Assembly (NCBI GenBank): GCA_914767715.1
Contig: OU612072.1
Span: 17,610,001 to 17,674,000 of the forward strand
Origin: Membranipora membranacea
Lineage: Eukaryota > Bryozoa > Gymnolaemata > Cheilostomatida > Membraniporidae
Direction of reading: 5' to 3'
Length of the DNA: 64,000 nucleotides
Shown here: piece by piece, positions 11,020-23,640 of the stretch
Position numbering within the stretch: position 1 is the first letter of the stretch
Layout: each line of letters begins with the position of its first letter
Notes under the pieces: model-generated
What the model was told of the DNA's origin: nothing
Database searches by the model: none
The model's input: the letters and a program-made list of their open reading frames with translations, nothing else
Made by a program: the position numbers and the translations under genes

Positions 11020-12121
11020 ATGATGGAGAGACTTGTTAAACATTACATTATTACTCATACAGCTATGGACCACCTTCAGTTTGCTTATCGTGCAAACCGC
11101 TCAACTCAAGATGTTCTTTTATGCCTCACTACTACCATCACAGATTTCATTGACAAGAAAGCTTCAAATTATGCCAGGTGTCTGTTCCTTGACTTTTCTT
11201 CTGCATTCAACACAATACATGTTCCAGACTTAATCTCGCAACTATCACATCTCGACTCCAATGTCACTGAATGGATATACAGCTTCCTAACGAATCGCAC
11301 CCAAAGAACAATAGTAGATGGCAATATCTCAAAACCCATCATAACCAACACTGGCACTCTTCAGGGTTGCTGTTTATCTCCACTTTTGTTTTCAATATAT
11401 ACCAATAGGATTACCTCAGACTTGAGCAATATAACTGTCATTAAATAGCGACACCTGTATAATTGGATGCATATCAAATCAATCAGATCTTAGTGCCTAT
11501 CTTGATGAGATTAGTAGAATTTCAAAGCAATGTTGTGATTTAAGCCTATTGTTAAACGCCTCCAAGACTCAAGAAATGATGTTTTCTACTCAGCTTGTTA
11601 GGCCCATTACCCCTACTCTTATCCTTAACGGCACGGAAGTTGATTTTTGTGACAAAGTAAAATACCTTGGTGTTACTGTTGACGATAAACTCCGCTATCA
11701 TGATCATGTGCAATCCATAGTGACTACTGCATCTCAACGCATGTATATTGTGAAAAATTTTGTATACTATAGCTCAAAGCCCCTTTCTCATATGTTATTC
11801 AAGAGTTTTATTGTATCCCTCATCACTTACTGTCTCCCCATACTTTTTACAAGCATCCATGCAAGCGACAAGAAGTCCTTACGCAAAATATTTAAAGATG
11901 CCGCCAAGTTAGGGATTGAGCACCCCGATATAGATGCTCTGGTGGCCAACCAGATCAAGACACTTGGACTACGGTACATACACGATGAAGAGCACTTTAT
12001 CAATGACTTTCTAACTAAATGCCCCTCAGGTCGCTACCGCACCGTTAAATATCGGGGTACATGGGGTAGAGACAGCTTTTTAAGACATCTCATACATACA
12101 CTTAATAATATACTATTCTAA
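11020..12121 (+). pseudogene. LINE ORF2 fragment: reverse transcriptase palm and C-terminus
   Basis: Two overlapping pieces in different frames. The first, 11020-11448, carries the palm motif with a catalytic Asp (FLDFSSAF) and the QGxxLSPLLF loop, and stops at about the position of the YxDD box. The second, from about 11450 to 12121, carries the post-YxDD part (LLNASKTQEM, KYLGVTVDDKL) and the C-terminal conserved region. RYRPIAL-type residues upstream of 11020 are readable in the same frame back to about 10880. Confidence 0.85.
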
Positions 12122-12231
12122 AAAACTTTTTATACAACAGAGATCTGATTTTTCCATGTTTTTCTTTCTTGTCAGTATTAACAACGTATTTCGTGAAATT
12201 TTTGTCTATGATAGTAATAAATCCATCCATC

Positions 12232-12505
12232 CATAGCTTATGTATCCTAGCAAAACATGACAATAATATGGTGTATAGCTTCAAGGTTGGACATTTCAAA
12301 AAAGTTGGAAATCAGTCTTTGGGATGAATACAGAAAGACTGATGGCCCAACAAAGGTAGGCATGTATGTATGAGAAAATCCCTTATTAGCTTATATATTT
12401 ATTGAAAATTGGCAGGTGGCCAGATGATGATTTTCCCCCAGTAGCTCAAAAACTGCAGGCACTATAACGATCATTGAAGTGTCCCCTCTGTTTATCCTTA
12501 CTCTG
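12232..12505 (-). repeat. Right arm of the 274-bp inverted repeat
   Basis: Near-perfect reverse complement of 9351-9624, ending in the terminal motif TCCTTACTCTG. It begins directly after the ATCC tail of the LINE, so the LINE lies between the arms. Both arms are well preserved while the LINE frames are broken. Confidence 0.8.
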
Positions 12506-14317
12506 TGAGTGTATGAAGAGTTCGTCAGCATTGACTTATCTATTACATGATTCAGAAGGAACAAAGCAATACATAGTCTGGCAGATCGGACATTATTTGC
12601 GCCTATGAGGTTTCAAAATCCAGTATTGTACCACATGATTACACTGTATCTACTTCAAAGAACTGTAAATGTTAATGGACTTAGTTATCTACAATTGAAC
12701 AATGTTCCTGACACTGTATATATGTTTATATTTATGTGGAAATAATGAATACATTTGTAATTAAAAATATGTGGAAGTGGTAGCAAATTGCGCTGGTACA
12801 GCAATAGATTTTAAAACTTGATTGGCGCAATTGATGAAAATGGAGAGCAATTTCTAAATCTACCCATAATTTTTACCTGAAAGAGCTAAGAGTTTTATCA
12901 ATGTATTGCATAACTACTGCAGGATATACATTGAGGTGGTCTTTCTGAAATCGCTAAACTATTCAGCAGATAATTTTTGTAAATCTTTGGGATGAGCTAG
13001 AGCTAAGATTCTGGACTGCTATACGAGGTACTGGGTTAATGTTGGGAACCAGAAGTACATAGTCCTAGTGATTGATTGTTAGAGAGGTATGACTCACCAG
13101 GCCTTAGTGAGAGGGTATTAGAAAAGCTAAAAGCCAAATGTCTTGGACATAGGGTATTGATAAACAGTACTGCATTTATGTACTTTACCAGAAATAGGGC
13201 TAAGGGCAATAATGTGTAATCTGTTTCTGCAGAGCCATTCATCAGACTTTTTCTATACTAAGCATATGGATTTTTAATCTAGTCGGCTAAATTAAATTTT
13301 ATTAAATGTGAAGAGCATAACTTATTTATTGAACCTATGTTAGTGACAAGCAATCATAGAAGTTATCTTACAACCTACCATAAGTCAGTATAGATGCCAA
13401 GTGTTATTCTGAGATATGTATACTAATCTTACTCCAGTTGCCGATATAGTCATCAAATCCTCCCTGAAGCCTTAACCTTAAACGCAAAAACAATACAAAA
13501 TAAGGTGACCTTGTCGAATGAGCTCAGAGCCTTAGGCTATGTTTAGGAATCTCCAAGCTCCTTTTCTTACATCCATCCATTCGATTCATTTTAGCTTCCA
13601 AACCATCACATGAGTGGAGAGGATAGTAGGTATGTTTTAAATATCCTCAGCCAACTGCAAAAGCCTCTGTTAGCTTAACACACTATTTGGAATAACTCGT
13701 AGAATATGATACTAAGAGACCTAATGTTTGGTGCTCATGCGTAATGGAGCAAAGAGTTTTTGAATTTGGCATTTTTGTTCTCAGCTCATCCTGTCTATGA
13801 CCCTCATATTTCACTGCCTAATTTCAAAAATCAGGTTCTGAAAATCATTTACTTTAGAACTATACAGATTTTATTGAGTAGTTAAAGCATGCTTGGTTGT
13901 ACTGTCATCACAGGTTTTTGAGAGATATCCAAGCAAATTGTGCTCACAGACATCAGGCTTACTACTTTACTTTTGCAGTCATTCATTTGGTATCCAACAT
14001 TGTAAACTGATCAATAGTGCAGTAACAGTGCAGGTAACAGCAAGGAGTAAGAAACTAACTAACTCCTTGGTAACAGGTTTGACAAGTTTGGGGTCATACA
14101 TTGAACCCGATTTACATTTGTTGTATGCTGTTCTTAAAACCGTCGCTGGCGGCGGTTGCCGTAAGACCGATGTACATACACGCTCACGCACACCCACTCC
14201 GGAATCTTTGGCCAGATTATGTGTCCTTGTGGTTTGAGTGCTGAAAGACATGTGGCAGGTGCTGTATTGGGTCGTGTCTTACAGCTTTTAATTAGAAACA
14301 GCCAAAATCGCAATATT

Positions 14318-14342
14318 ATCGCTCACTCACTGAGTGAGCGAT
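14318..14342. repeat. Hairpin within a GAGTGAGCGAT motif cluster
   Basis: ATCGCTCACT (14318-14327) and AGTGAGCGAT (14333-14342) are perfect reverse complements around a 5-base loop. The same word recurs as GAGTGAGCGATTT near 14402 and in variant form to about 14465. This suggests a small, degraded palindromic element. Confidence 0.6.
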
Positions 14343-14580
14343 ACCTGCTAGGGGTCTCGCTTTCAGATCGCTCAATCACTTGATGGAACTATATACATTC
14401 TGAGTGAGCGATTTGGGAGCGATTTTCTCTAATCGAAACACCAAAGTGAGTGATAATTTTGAGCGATGTGGTAGTTTGCTTTCTGATTGAAAGACCCCCC
14501 AGTATTGTTCTTTATTCCAATACAGTATTGTTGTTTTACCCATACAGCACCTATCACACGTCTAAGAATACTGAATGCTC

Positions 14581-14712
14581 GATCGGACCAAGTACCTAAA
14601 ATTAAAATATGTCTAAGCATGCAACATTGGCTGCATCAACAAACCCTCTAAAATTTTTTTCATAAAACTGGCTACTTTACTTCCCGTACACACAGAAATA
14701 GACTCTTCCTGT
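14581..14712. repeat. Dispersed repeat, copy 1 (partner near 37963-38080)
   Basis: The stretch shares a gapped match with 37963-38080, including CTGCA(T/C)CAACAAACCCTCTAA and CATAAAACTGGCTA. Both copies are in the same orientation. Family unknown. Confidence 0.65.
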
Positions 14713-17700
14713 ATCCATGTATCAATCAACATTACAAAATTAAGTACACCTATGCTGTAGTATGTTGGATAGGCCCTGGGGGCCGATGTCAGGGAGACAT
14801 ATTGTCCCAAGAGACCTATGAGAGTTGTATAACAAAAGGCCTTTTGTTTGGTGAACAAAGGAGTACAATGGCAGGCAAAGTTTGCACTTTGTCTGAATAC
14901 GTTGGATGTGTGTACTTGCATGCTGGGAGCGTGTATGGTAGTCTCAATTCTCCACTTTTGATACACTCATTTGTGGGTAAACACAATACACCCGCTGCTA
15001 CAATATGTAGGAACCACTGGTTAAGGGTATTTTACAACTGTACTTTATTTTGTAATGAAGGCCACGTGACTGAAGGGTCAGTCAAGACCTCAGATTGACT
15101 GATACCTTTGTTGTGTCTGATGTCACTTGGCTCACCTCACCTCTATTAACAGAGATAAACTTGATCCCAATGACTGTGATCCCCCTACTTCCTTACTATC
15201 GCGGATATTTTGACAGAGGTTGGGAGAAAATATCAGTGGAAATTAAACTTTGGTTCTCCCGACCCTGAGGCTGTTTGATGTGAACCCAATCAATCACAGC
15301 CAACAATTGGCTTAAGCCAGCCTTAGCTTTATTAGAAAATACCAGACAGGAGGGAATGCTCAATTTCTTTGATGAGCTCAAACAACCTCCACTGGCACAC
15401 GGTACCTGTGTGTGTCAAAGCAGGGAGTTACAGAGTTACCCTTGGTTCAAACTCCTTGGTCAAAGATGTAGCGCTGTTTGAGATTTTCAGAGATCTACTA
15501 GGTATATTAAGATTATGTCAAGGTCATTTTTGATCATAAAACAGACTTTATGGTTATGAGTTGTCCTCTCACTTCAACAGAGGTGATCACCCCTTCTATT
15601 TGCCAACAGTTTATTTTAAAATGCAAGCAAAAACCATAGTGGCTGCTATTGAACACTTACCCACTTAGAAGCTAGCAACTGACTCCATTCAGTCTTTAGC
15701 AACGTATTTTAATAACCATCATGAGTGGGCTCTTAAAAGTTATATTAGTTAAGTTAAGCTATATTAGCACTAAAACCATGGTTATTGAATCAGTTTTTAC
15801 GACAACTTGTCTTGTATTTGCATAGGCACAGCACATAAAATAATTACTTGTTTTCTTTACAATCTGCATGACATTGTGCATAACACGATGCTAATGACTG
15901 AACGACTAGTTTGTGACTGTTCTAATTGAAACTGGTCCGTCACTTGTTGTCTTGTACTTACTACAAATCATATAGTCATACATCAAACATCACATATATA
16001 AAATAACCTACATTGTATCCTCATCAAATTAACTCTGTATGAAGGAAGTTTTACGTTTACAGTCATCATTCGGCAGATTTTAAAACTTTTCAATATTGTA
16101 TTGGTGATCATGTCTAATAGTTATTTTCACAGTTGAAACCTCCGAATATTTGACATTGAGTCGCAGTGACCTATAGAAGTTCGATTTGGGGCAAAAAGTG
16201 CCCTTTTTAAATTGAGCCCTCTGTTCCTTGTTTTTGAGGTATTTGATTGGTTTACGCTTTCACCGTATAGAGGAGGTATGGCACTAACTGGAGGGCTGAC
16301 ATATAAGTGAAACCTTATGATTTTAGATGACCTGTCTTCGAGACTTGAAATTGATTTTTGCAATAGTAATAGGGCCATTTCTGACCCTTCATTACATGCG
16401 ACCCCAATACTGCAGAAACTAAAATTTCCAGTTTATTACATCTTTTTGGTCTTGTACTGTCACTTCCATCAATCTTGGTTGTCACAACTGTAACAGATCA
16501 AAACCCAAATTTTAACTTATTTAGGTCAAAATTTTTCATCCAAAACTCAAAAACTCAGAAAGATGTCATTCAAATTTGTTGGCAGCATGATGAACAGCAG
16601 GAGATTGTCTAGATTTTGATCGAAGCGATTTTTGATTATGGCTTTACATGTTGAGATATTTGGATTTTTGTGGCTAAACCAGCTTTATTTGGTGCAAGAC
16701 ATGCGCTCCTCTCCAGCCAAAAACCTGAAAATAGGAAAAACAATGTGTTATACACACCAGCTTACATTACTCTAGAGAGTATTTCCGAGGTTTTGATCGT
16801 GGGGTTTGATGATAGATTCAATAGTAGAGAAGTTATGAGCATTATCATTTCTTTTTCGATGCTAAACAATCACCCAGAAAGGTGATCCATTGTTGTACAT
16901 AATGGGCTTTACATGTTATACTGCATAGATTTTCATCACGCTTTTGCACAACGTAATTTACTGCATCATTTTGTCCATTGCTGCCTATATGTTTTCTATA
17001 TATTTTAGTTCATGGTCAATTAATGAAGTTAGAAACATGCGGTTTAAAAAAAATTGTGATATTAAACATAAGTCAGACTACTAACAACATTTCAGTGAAG
17101 GAATTTTTGAGATGGGACAAGTAGTTTCCTGAGAAACTGAAAAAGGCGATATTTCACGTTAATGCGAAAATTTGAGAGCAATCAGTTAAGTTAATAATTA
17201 ACATGTTTTGATCTTGCACCAAGTGCCACTTGACAATCCATAATAAACTTTATCGAGGCTTGGGCATAATGTTCCCGGAGATCCTAAATTCATTAGTTGC
17301 TGTCGTGCGGTCTTAGAATTGGTCAAGCTATTGATGTAACAAAAATTGACGTATTTTTTATTACACTGTGACTCTAATGTATAGCTCAGGGAGAAAGGCA
17401 CACAGGTGAAGCAGATGTGTACTGTGTATCCCATACTACTGGTCTGGTAGGGTGCCATAGTCTAGAAGGGAAAGCAATTCAAAACTATGAGATATTTTGA
17501 TCAAACAATAGATGTCTTTCACGATTTGAAAATAACTAAACTAAAAGTATGAGGGAAAAAAATTGGAAATAAAACACAATAAGAAAGGTCTTCAGCGATT
17601 TTATCAGTCTTTTAGGCATCATTGAGTGATTAACCTTCATATTTGTATGTTTAATTCTGTTCTGTTTCATTCTCCACACGTGCCAACCTCTTTGCTCAAT

Positions 17701-19270
17701 CAATCATGATACAATTATACTTTGTACAATAAACCAAACTGTAAGACAAGCCTGGATCAAGTTTATCTTGGCAGTACGATCTAAGTGGATCACGGGTTAC
17801 TTGTCACTCACACAATAAAACCAGAGACTGATGGATATGGGTTCATATTATCTAGGAGTCATCAATAAAACAACATTCTAATTACCAGGGAGTACAGGAA
17901 GGAGCAGTCAACTCCAAAGTGTAGTGCGCACAGATACAAACTCCCTTATTATTATAATCCACTGAATTAGATTCTTCTCTTAGAATGGAAATAGTATCAT
18001 AGCGTTATACGGTTAGGACACTAAACACAGGGACCCATCTGACTGTTATCTGATTGGCTGTCCCTAGTAGCATGAATAATTAGCCTGAGAAATTGTCTTG
18101 TTTACAAAATTGCAAACAGTAATTATACCCCATACAGTGTCGATGATTAGGGCATTTCTAGATTGCTACTAGGGACTGGCTATTTTTGCAAGCCCTTTGT
18201 TTTGCAAAAGAAAGCTAATGATGCTATTCCAGATATGGAATTCAATGTTATAATCATATCTGGCGTGGATAAACTGACACCCATGCAAAATTGCCACACA
18301 TGAAGACTTAACAACAAACAACACAGCTGTCAACAGTAGGAGGATGGTCAACTACTTATAGACCACACATGCAGAATAGCTGCATAGCTTATAACTGTCA
18401 TTGTTAGACCACGCCTCCTTCCCATTACTGGATAGAGCTGTCTGTGTCGGTGATTTCTACCATAGACATGCATCATAATCATTCGTACTTATATGTATAA
18501 ATCAGAGTTTGGCAACTCAAGTATGTAAATGGTGATTGTCAGTGTTAGAACACGCCTCAAGCAAAGCGTCATTCTCAGGTCCAGTCATGACTGCAAAATC
18601 ACAGCACCAAACCAGATGGAGCTTATTCAATACCAAATCCAACTAGAAGCGGTCACACTAGAATTATGATTATTAGTGATTAAAAATGGAAAGGTCAAAT
18701 ACCTGGTGAATAATATGCACCTTACCCTTATAATCCCTGTTGCCTCTGTTATTACATGATGATAACTGCTAACTGACAGCCGATTACTGTTTATGGCAGC
18801 CATATCTTGGGGGCATGTGATATCAATATTGATCATGCGTCATAAGATTCAAAATTATTACTGATAACATCCATCCCGGAGTTTTAATTCCTACATCGCA
18901 TTACAAAATCTGTTAATAGGTAGCAAGATGCTGTTCTAGGCGCCCATATTGGATCATTTGAAATCAAATTGGATATTGCCATATAGTTTGGCATACCCAG
19001 GAACCTTACATGCTTGTTTGATGAGTTGTTATATCACAATTCAAGAGAGCATGGATATTCATTCACTAATCACTAGAGCAATTGGCTAATAGTACACGTT
19101 AAGTTTGATTCAGTTTGTAATTTCTCATCTAGACATATGGAACTATCTTTAGACCAATTTTCATCAACTTCTGTCTAGTATTTATTGATGTCTGAAGTAA
19201 GCTTTATTTAGTGTTGTGAGAAATTTAATTATCACAACAAATACATGACTAATTTCCTTCGACGCCATGT

Positions 19271-19560
19271 AACCTTGGTGGTGTAGTGGTTAAGTTCCCA
19301 GAATGTTAATCACAAATCCAGGTTCCAGACTGGGAGCAGGTAATGTTTTTACCAGCCTGTTGTTACTAAGTGCTAGTAGGAGTGAAAGCCCGGTTCCAGC
19401 CGGTTCTAGCCAGTTTTAGAAAATCGGTGTTCAGTGTGCAACATAAGGTAAGGTACATTGGGATCAACATGAAAACCTCTACCAGAAATAACTGTGAAAC
19501 TCTATCCATCCGACTTCTAAATGGAAGTGAAAGATAGCATGCTGCCACCATGCTAATTTG
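19271..19560 (+). mobile_element. tRNA-derived SINE-like repeat
   Basis: A pol III A box (TGGTGTAGTGGTTAAG, from 19279) is followed 42 bases later by a B-box-like GGTTCCAGACTGG at 19321. This resembles a tRNA head with a decayed B box (consensus GGTTCGANTCC). About 230 bases of unrelated tail follow. The boundaries are estimates. It is not an intact tRNA: the stems do not close. Confidence 0.5.
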
Positions 19561-20936
19561 AGAAAATATTATTATATAGCATTCAATTTACATTGCATTT
19601 ATGACCAAAATTATCAGAAAGACAATATCTAACAACTTTCCTCAATGCAATTGGTGTAAACAATCTTCAAAAATGTGCTTTCTCTCATTCTACTCATTAT
19701 TCTCATTTCTATATATTAGAATACCATACCATGTGTAAAATATAGATCAAGATACCATACTTATATGTCCACAGCCACGCAAACAATCTACCTTTAGTGA
19801 GAGTTTTTTTGTGAGCGTTCTCCTTCAGAGAAATTTAGTAATGAAGACAACTACTTGTTAAGATTTATCAGATGAGCAGAGCGCTATGAAGTGAAGGAGT
19901 TCTCAACCACATCTATAAAATTAAACAGATTCACTCAATAATTCTCTTGAATAAGAGTACATTATTGATGTTATATGTATCTTATATCATATATAACATT
20001 AGATAGCAACTTTGGATAACCGTAGCCTTGAACTGATGGTATTGCGGGAGAAAAAAGTCAAGCAACCACCTTCTAACTCAATATAATCTTTGATATAATT
20101 AAGGTCATGTGACATTTTGAGAGTCATTCTCTTTCAAAAAAGGAATGGGCAAGCAGCTTCAAAGTTGAAGACTAAATGCTAGGATAGTTGTCAGTTGTTA
20201 TTTTAACAACTACTGTGTGAATACTGAGCACAAAACAGGCTGTTAGTTGCTGTTTCATATCATATCATCTCTCGGTGTGCATTGGTCAATATTCATTATA
20301 TAGTTTATATAGTTTATAAACATTAAAATATCCTACCAGTAGGGTAACATGCAAGGATAATATAACATAACTAACCATCAGTTTTGAGGCTGATTTTACC
20401 CACTAGACTTGTATCTTCAGTAATCATATATACAGTTCCATGTAACTCATCTACACTTATATCCAATATACTGTACCATAAGAAAATATATCTCCAACAA
20501 GCGTCAGATATTTACATGAGATGAAAAACAAAACCGACAAATCATCATCATGTATAACAAACTGGCAAATAATAAAAAATAGGGCGTAGAGGTCGTAGTA
20601 ACTCATTACTAACATCATAGTTTTGCTCCCTTTTTAGACCAGCTACACAAAATCTGTATGATATGGCAGTAGAGCTTAGCATATGATCTAGAAGGGCGTA
20701 TTATATGGGGGATGATGAGACCTCAAGCTATCGGTTAGCTTGCTAGCTATTTACTACCAGGTGTTTAGTGCTACCGGAGTTGCGGACTCGAGCCTGCTGA
20801 GGAATTTTCATGGTGGATTATTTCAGTTCCCAGCAACCTTGTTTCCTTTGACCATGGTAACTATTCTGGTATAATTCTAATCACTATTTATTATATCATA
20901 ATATATGGTCACTTAAATGTTTCTAATACAACATAC

Positions 20937-21007
20937 CCAGTCATATGATGATACTGAGGAGTCGAGTTACCCATAGTCTTATTATTCATATCATCGTATG
21001 TTGGAAC
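20937..21007 (-). CDS. Short exon following the proline-rich exon
   Basis: Acceptor TTTACAG|GTTCCA, donor ACTGG|GTATGT. Reads VPTYDDMNNKTMGNSTPQYH and onward, phase 0 in and 2 out, compatible with the preceding exon. No family recognised; the next exon was not found to the left. Confidence 0.5.
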
Positions 21008-21150
21008 CTGTAAACATCATTGTGGCCATCATTATATCAAAACCGACAGGTAAGCTTAAGTTGAGTGGATCTTGAGTATCAATGAGTTATTTTGATCAAC
21101 TGTGAGGGCAATGAATGGCGAGACAAAAAAGTTTTAACCCTTATCATTTT

Positions 21151-21172
21151 GGGGTGGGGTGGGGTGGGGGGG
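21151..21172 (+). other. G-quadruplex-capable run in an intron
   Basis: Four G-runs of four or more separated by single T (GGGGT three times, then seven G), about 35 bases past the donor of the proline-rich exon. The partner position in the rearranged copy is a pure run of 20 G at 28912-28931. Confidence 0.7.
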
Positions 21173-21205
21173 CTGTGAGGTATATATGACAGAACACAGA
21201 CTAAC

Positions 21206-21397
21206 CTGTAGATTACTGTGTGGTGTATGATGAGATGATACTCTACTGCCTGATGATGTTAGTACAGCTGCAGACCGAGATCTTGGAGGTAGAGGGGGAG
21301 TAGAATCACCACTAGATGGAGTCTTATGCAGTGATGATGTCATAGATGAGCGCCCTCTCTGTGAGCGAGGTGGTACTACAGGGGGCATAACTTCAGG
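21206..21397 (-). CDS. Proline-rich C-terminal exon with SH3-binding-type motifs
   Basis: Acceptor ATTCAG|CCTGAA, donor CTACAG|GTTAGT, exactly 64 codons, phase 0 at both ends. It carries PPVVPPRSQRGR and PPLPPRSRS, two PxxPxR-type class II SH3 ligand motifs, and many Ser. Placed in the WDPCP gene by position, strand and phase; the human protein as I recall it has no equivalent. Part of it is duplicated at 28961-29035. Confidence 0.6.
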
Positions 21398-21703
21398 CTG
21401 AATAATGGTGGTAACAGTAACATACAGCTGTCAGATTATGGAGCATTTCACATGAGCAGAACATTTGTCTATATTGAGCTGAGACAAATATCAATTAAAG
21501 ACCTAGACACAATAACAGTTCACCACAGCGTACAACCAGCCATGCCAAAAGAGCTGACATATGAATTATATCAAGTAATGGCCATATACACCATACAGTA
21601 ACTACATGTTATAGCTGAGAGGATATTCCCGAGCATTTTGTCAATACATAGTTTTAGTTTGAGCGAGCTGATCGATTTTGTAAGCTTTTCAGCCCTAAAA
21701 TCA

Positions 21704-21819
21704 CTAGGCAGCTCTTTCTTGAGCTCTCTCTTGAGTAACCACAAGATTGGCCTCATCAGAACTGGAGTGAAAATCATCATCAGTCAATAGATCTGCGTTT
21801 AATGATGAGCCTCCGGATT
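21704..21819 (-). CDS. WDPCP: WDPCP C-terminal acidic/Ser-rich exon
   Basis: Acceptor ATTATAG|AATCCG joins in phase to the previous exon (Glu codon across the junction), giving SGGSSLNADLLTDDDFHSSS and an ERAQERAA tail that ends in TAG (21706-21704). It may be a terminal exon, or it may splice earlier (AATCTT|GTGGTT or CTTGTG|GTTACT, both phase 0) to the proline-rich exon at 21397. Confidence 0.5.
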
Positions 21820-22235
21820 CTATAATAATAGATCAATAACAATACAGAAGGTCAAGTGTTATCAGGTGTTATATACAGACAGCTGTTTACTGGTTAAGTT
21901 AGTAGTTGTCCCCTTATTGAACCTTATGTTCAGAGAGTGGACAACTACAAATTGTCTGTGCTAAATGACAATAAATTAATTGAACTCTTGAGAGGTTTGT
22001 AACAAACACGCTGTATTAGATCCAATAGGACCTAAGCAACAGTGTCATCCACACATCAGCACAATTAGGTAGATAGGTTAACAACTGAACAACACAGAGG
22101 TGGAGTTTGTATTGGTGAGACCGTCTACTTGTATGGAGCACAGCCAGCCCTCAATGGTATTCAACCACCTACAGCCGCGATGATCTTCCTGAAAATCAAG
22201 GACTGGCTGTGGTTTGTAGTTTGTGAGATACGAAC

Positions 22236-22377
22236 CTGGGAACGCCAGATCTTTGTCACATAGTTTAGCTTTATGTCGGGCTGCAGCAGATAGGCGTGCC
22301 TGTCCTGAATCTAGTGCAGCGTAGTAAATATCCATAAATAGGTCACAAGCGTTTATATCTACCGCTAGAAGGACCAC
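22236..22377 (-). CDS. WDPCP: WDPCP exon (LLAVDINACDLFMDIYY)
   Basis: The most conserved exon: VVLLAVDINACDLFMDIYYA...SGQARLSAAARHKAK. Donor TTCCCAG|GTTCGT. The acceptor is GATAAG|GTGG. The bases upstream also read FDK (human FEK), but an in-frame TGA just before them blocks a longer exon. The preceding exon, which should end near the human YQRFEKA segment, was not found in 22380-22800. Confidence 0.8.
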
Positions 22378-22803
22378 CTTATCAAATCAGAACATTCAAT
22401 AAATATAAATCTACACATAACATAAAACCTTGTTAGTAAAAACAGCAAGTACATCATTTGATGACTTATACTAACGGTAATACAACCCGAAGCAGACCAT
22501 TACTACACAGCTAGACTGAATTCTACTCAGATATCTCAACGCATCATATCATAATAATATGTGTAATAATCTAGCAGTAAGCTGCAGCAGTGAGATATAA
22601 CCTCATAACCCTCTGCGTCGGCTTTAGTTCATGATACTGAAACTGTGATGTGAACGACAGAATAATTATCCTTACATGAATAAATCCAATAATCCATAAC
22701 CCATATTAGAGAGACATGTACTGTTATAGTTGAATCTATGGTTTTACCTGAAAACCTAACCATTCCTGAGTAAGCTAACCTTACCTGTGTAACCTTGCCT
22801 TAC

Positions 22804-22909
22804 CTGAGTAAATGAGTTAGATTTGAGATATTCTTTGATTATTAGAGGACACCATAGATCTGAGTTACACAGATTCTCACCAGTTAACATCATTACACCA
22901 ACAGGTCCT
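22804..22909 (-). CDS. WDPCP: WDPCP exon (GPVGVMML)
   Basis: A pyrimidine-rich acceptor (CTCTAATTGTAG|AGGACC) and donor ACTCAG|GTAAGG give one base plus 35 codons: GPVGVMMLTGENL...KEYLKSNSFTQ. This matches the human RGPLGVLLF...FQYIHCDEIYEA region. A second CAG|GTAAGG follows 19 bases downstream of the donor. Confidence 0.65.
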
Positions 22910-23144
22910 CTACAATTAGAGCAGAAAATAGAACTACAGCCCCATCCACTACTACACTGATACATTGTACATACATGGCTCAATGTTAGTGATGATAATC
23001 AGGGTATGTTTATAAATAACAATCTGAAGTGGGCTGCATAAGGGTGAGAATATTTTGACAGGGAGATGAGCCAATATAGATCATGACAGTATTGGGTTAT
23101 GAGTAGTGTATTTACCTATCGAATGTTATGAGTAGTGTATTTAC

Positions 23145-23242
23145 CCAATTTTATTAGTAGTGTATTTCCAGTAGATGGGACACTGCCTGTATGCTGTGTA
23201 CTGTGATTACACCATGATACCCTCCTCACATGTGGAGATAAT
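23145..23242 (-). CDS. WDPCP: WDPCP exon (RVSWCNHS...NTLLIKL)
   Basis: Acceptor TTTGTAG|ATTATC, donor AATTGG|GTAAAT, 98 bases. Joined in phase to the previous exon it reads LSPHVRRVSW...NTLLIKLG, matching the spacing of the human segment with a central Trp and LLFLRF. It leaves one base, whereas the next exon's best acceptor needs two. The donor sequence GTAAATACACTACTC is repeated a few tens of bases downstream. Confidence 0.55.
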
Positions 23243-23640
23243 CTACAAAATAGAGCATGATAAACTGACAATACATCAAATGTTAGGCAGTAGCGATTTT
23301 TGGACCATTTAAAATGTTTTTGATAAATTTGAGTATTAATTTGATATAGGAACCAAGACTGTCTCGCTAACAGGCGAGATAAATAAATTAGCAAAACTCG
23401 CTATAAATGTGTGGGGTGGTACTGGATAACGCATGAGCCAAGATAAGATAACTACAAAATATGACGCTCAAATGCCAGGTTAAAAGTAAGTAAAATTACA
23501 AAGTAGCACACAGTGCTGCATATTACACCACTGAGCCTTGTCACATTGCTTTAGAATAAATGAGCTTTTTTCGATGTAAAAAATCTCTGTACCTTTAACC
23601 AAATTATCTAAATAACAGGTTTTGAAAATGTAGCACTCAC

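Larger units (their letters stand above)
9776..12231 (+). mobile_element. 5'-truncated, frameshifted LINE (CR1/L2/Rex1-like, Jockey superclade)
   Basis: The readable frame opens at 9776, after a TAG, inside the apurinic endonuclease domain: RPHWLPREFSS, then GDFNQ and SDHY. It continues through the linker (NQKPW near 10405) to GPGPDG at about 10810. The frame breaks near 10840. Reverse transcriptase motifs follow: FLDFSSAFNTI (about 11190) and LQGCCLSPLLF (about 11360). A second break at about 11440 destroys the expected YxDD active site. A last frame runs to 12121 (KYLGVTVDD near 11665) and ends in TAA. The 3' tail ends with ATCC repeats. The element is inactive and sits inside an inverted repeat. 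Confidence 0.9.
12506..19260. other. Long non-coding stretch
   Basis: No gene is supported over about 6.7 kb. Open frames are short, lack recognisable domains and have no convincing splice context. It contains an inverted GAGTGAGCGAT-type motif cluster at 14318-14470 and one arm of a dispersed repeat at about 14581-14712. From about 18360 the sequence belongs to the repeated module that is also found near 25.6 and 27.95 kb. Confidence 0.5.

Noticed and set aside
13979-14251. 90-residue minus-strand frame as a gene
   Set aside because: No domain, no splice context, and it borders a motif-repeat cluster; likely chance.
22778-22797. 18-bp micro-exon (EWLGFQ) in the WDPCP gene
   Set aside because: It has AG and GT at its ends, but it is too short to support without transcripts.
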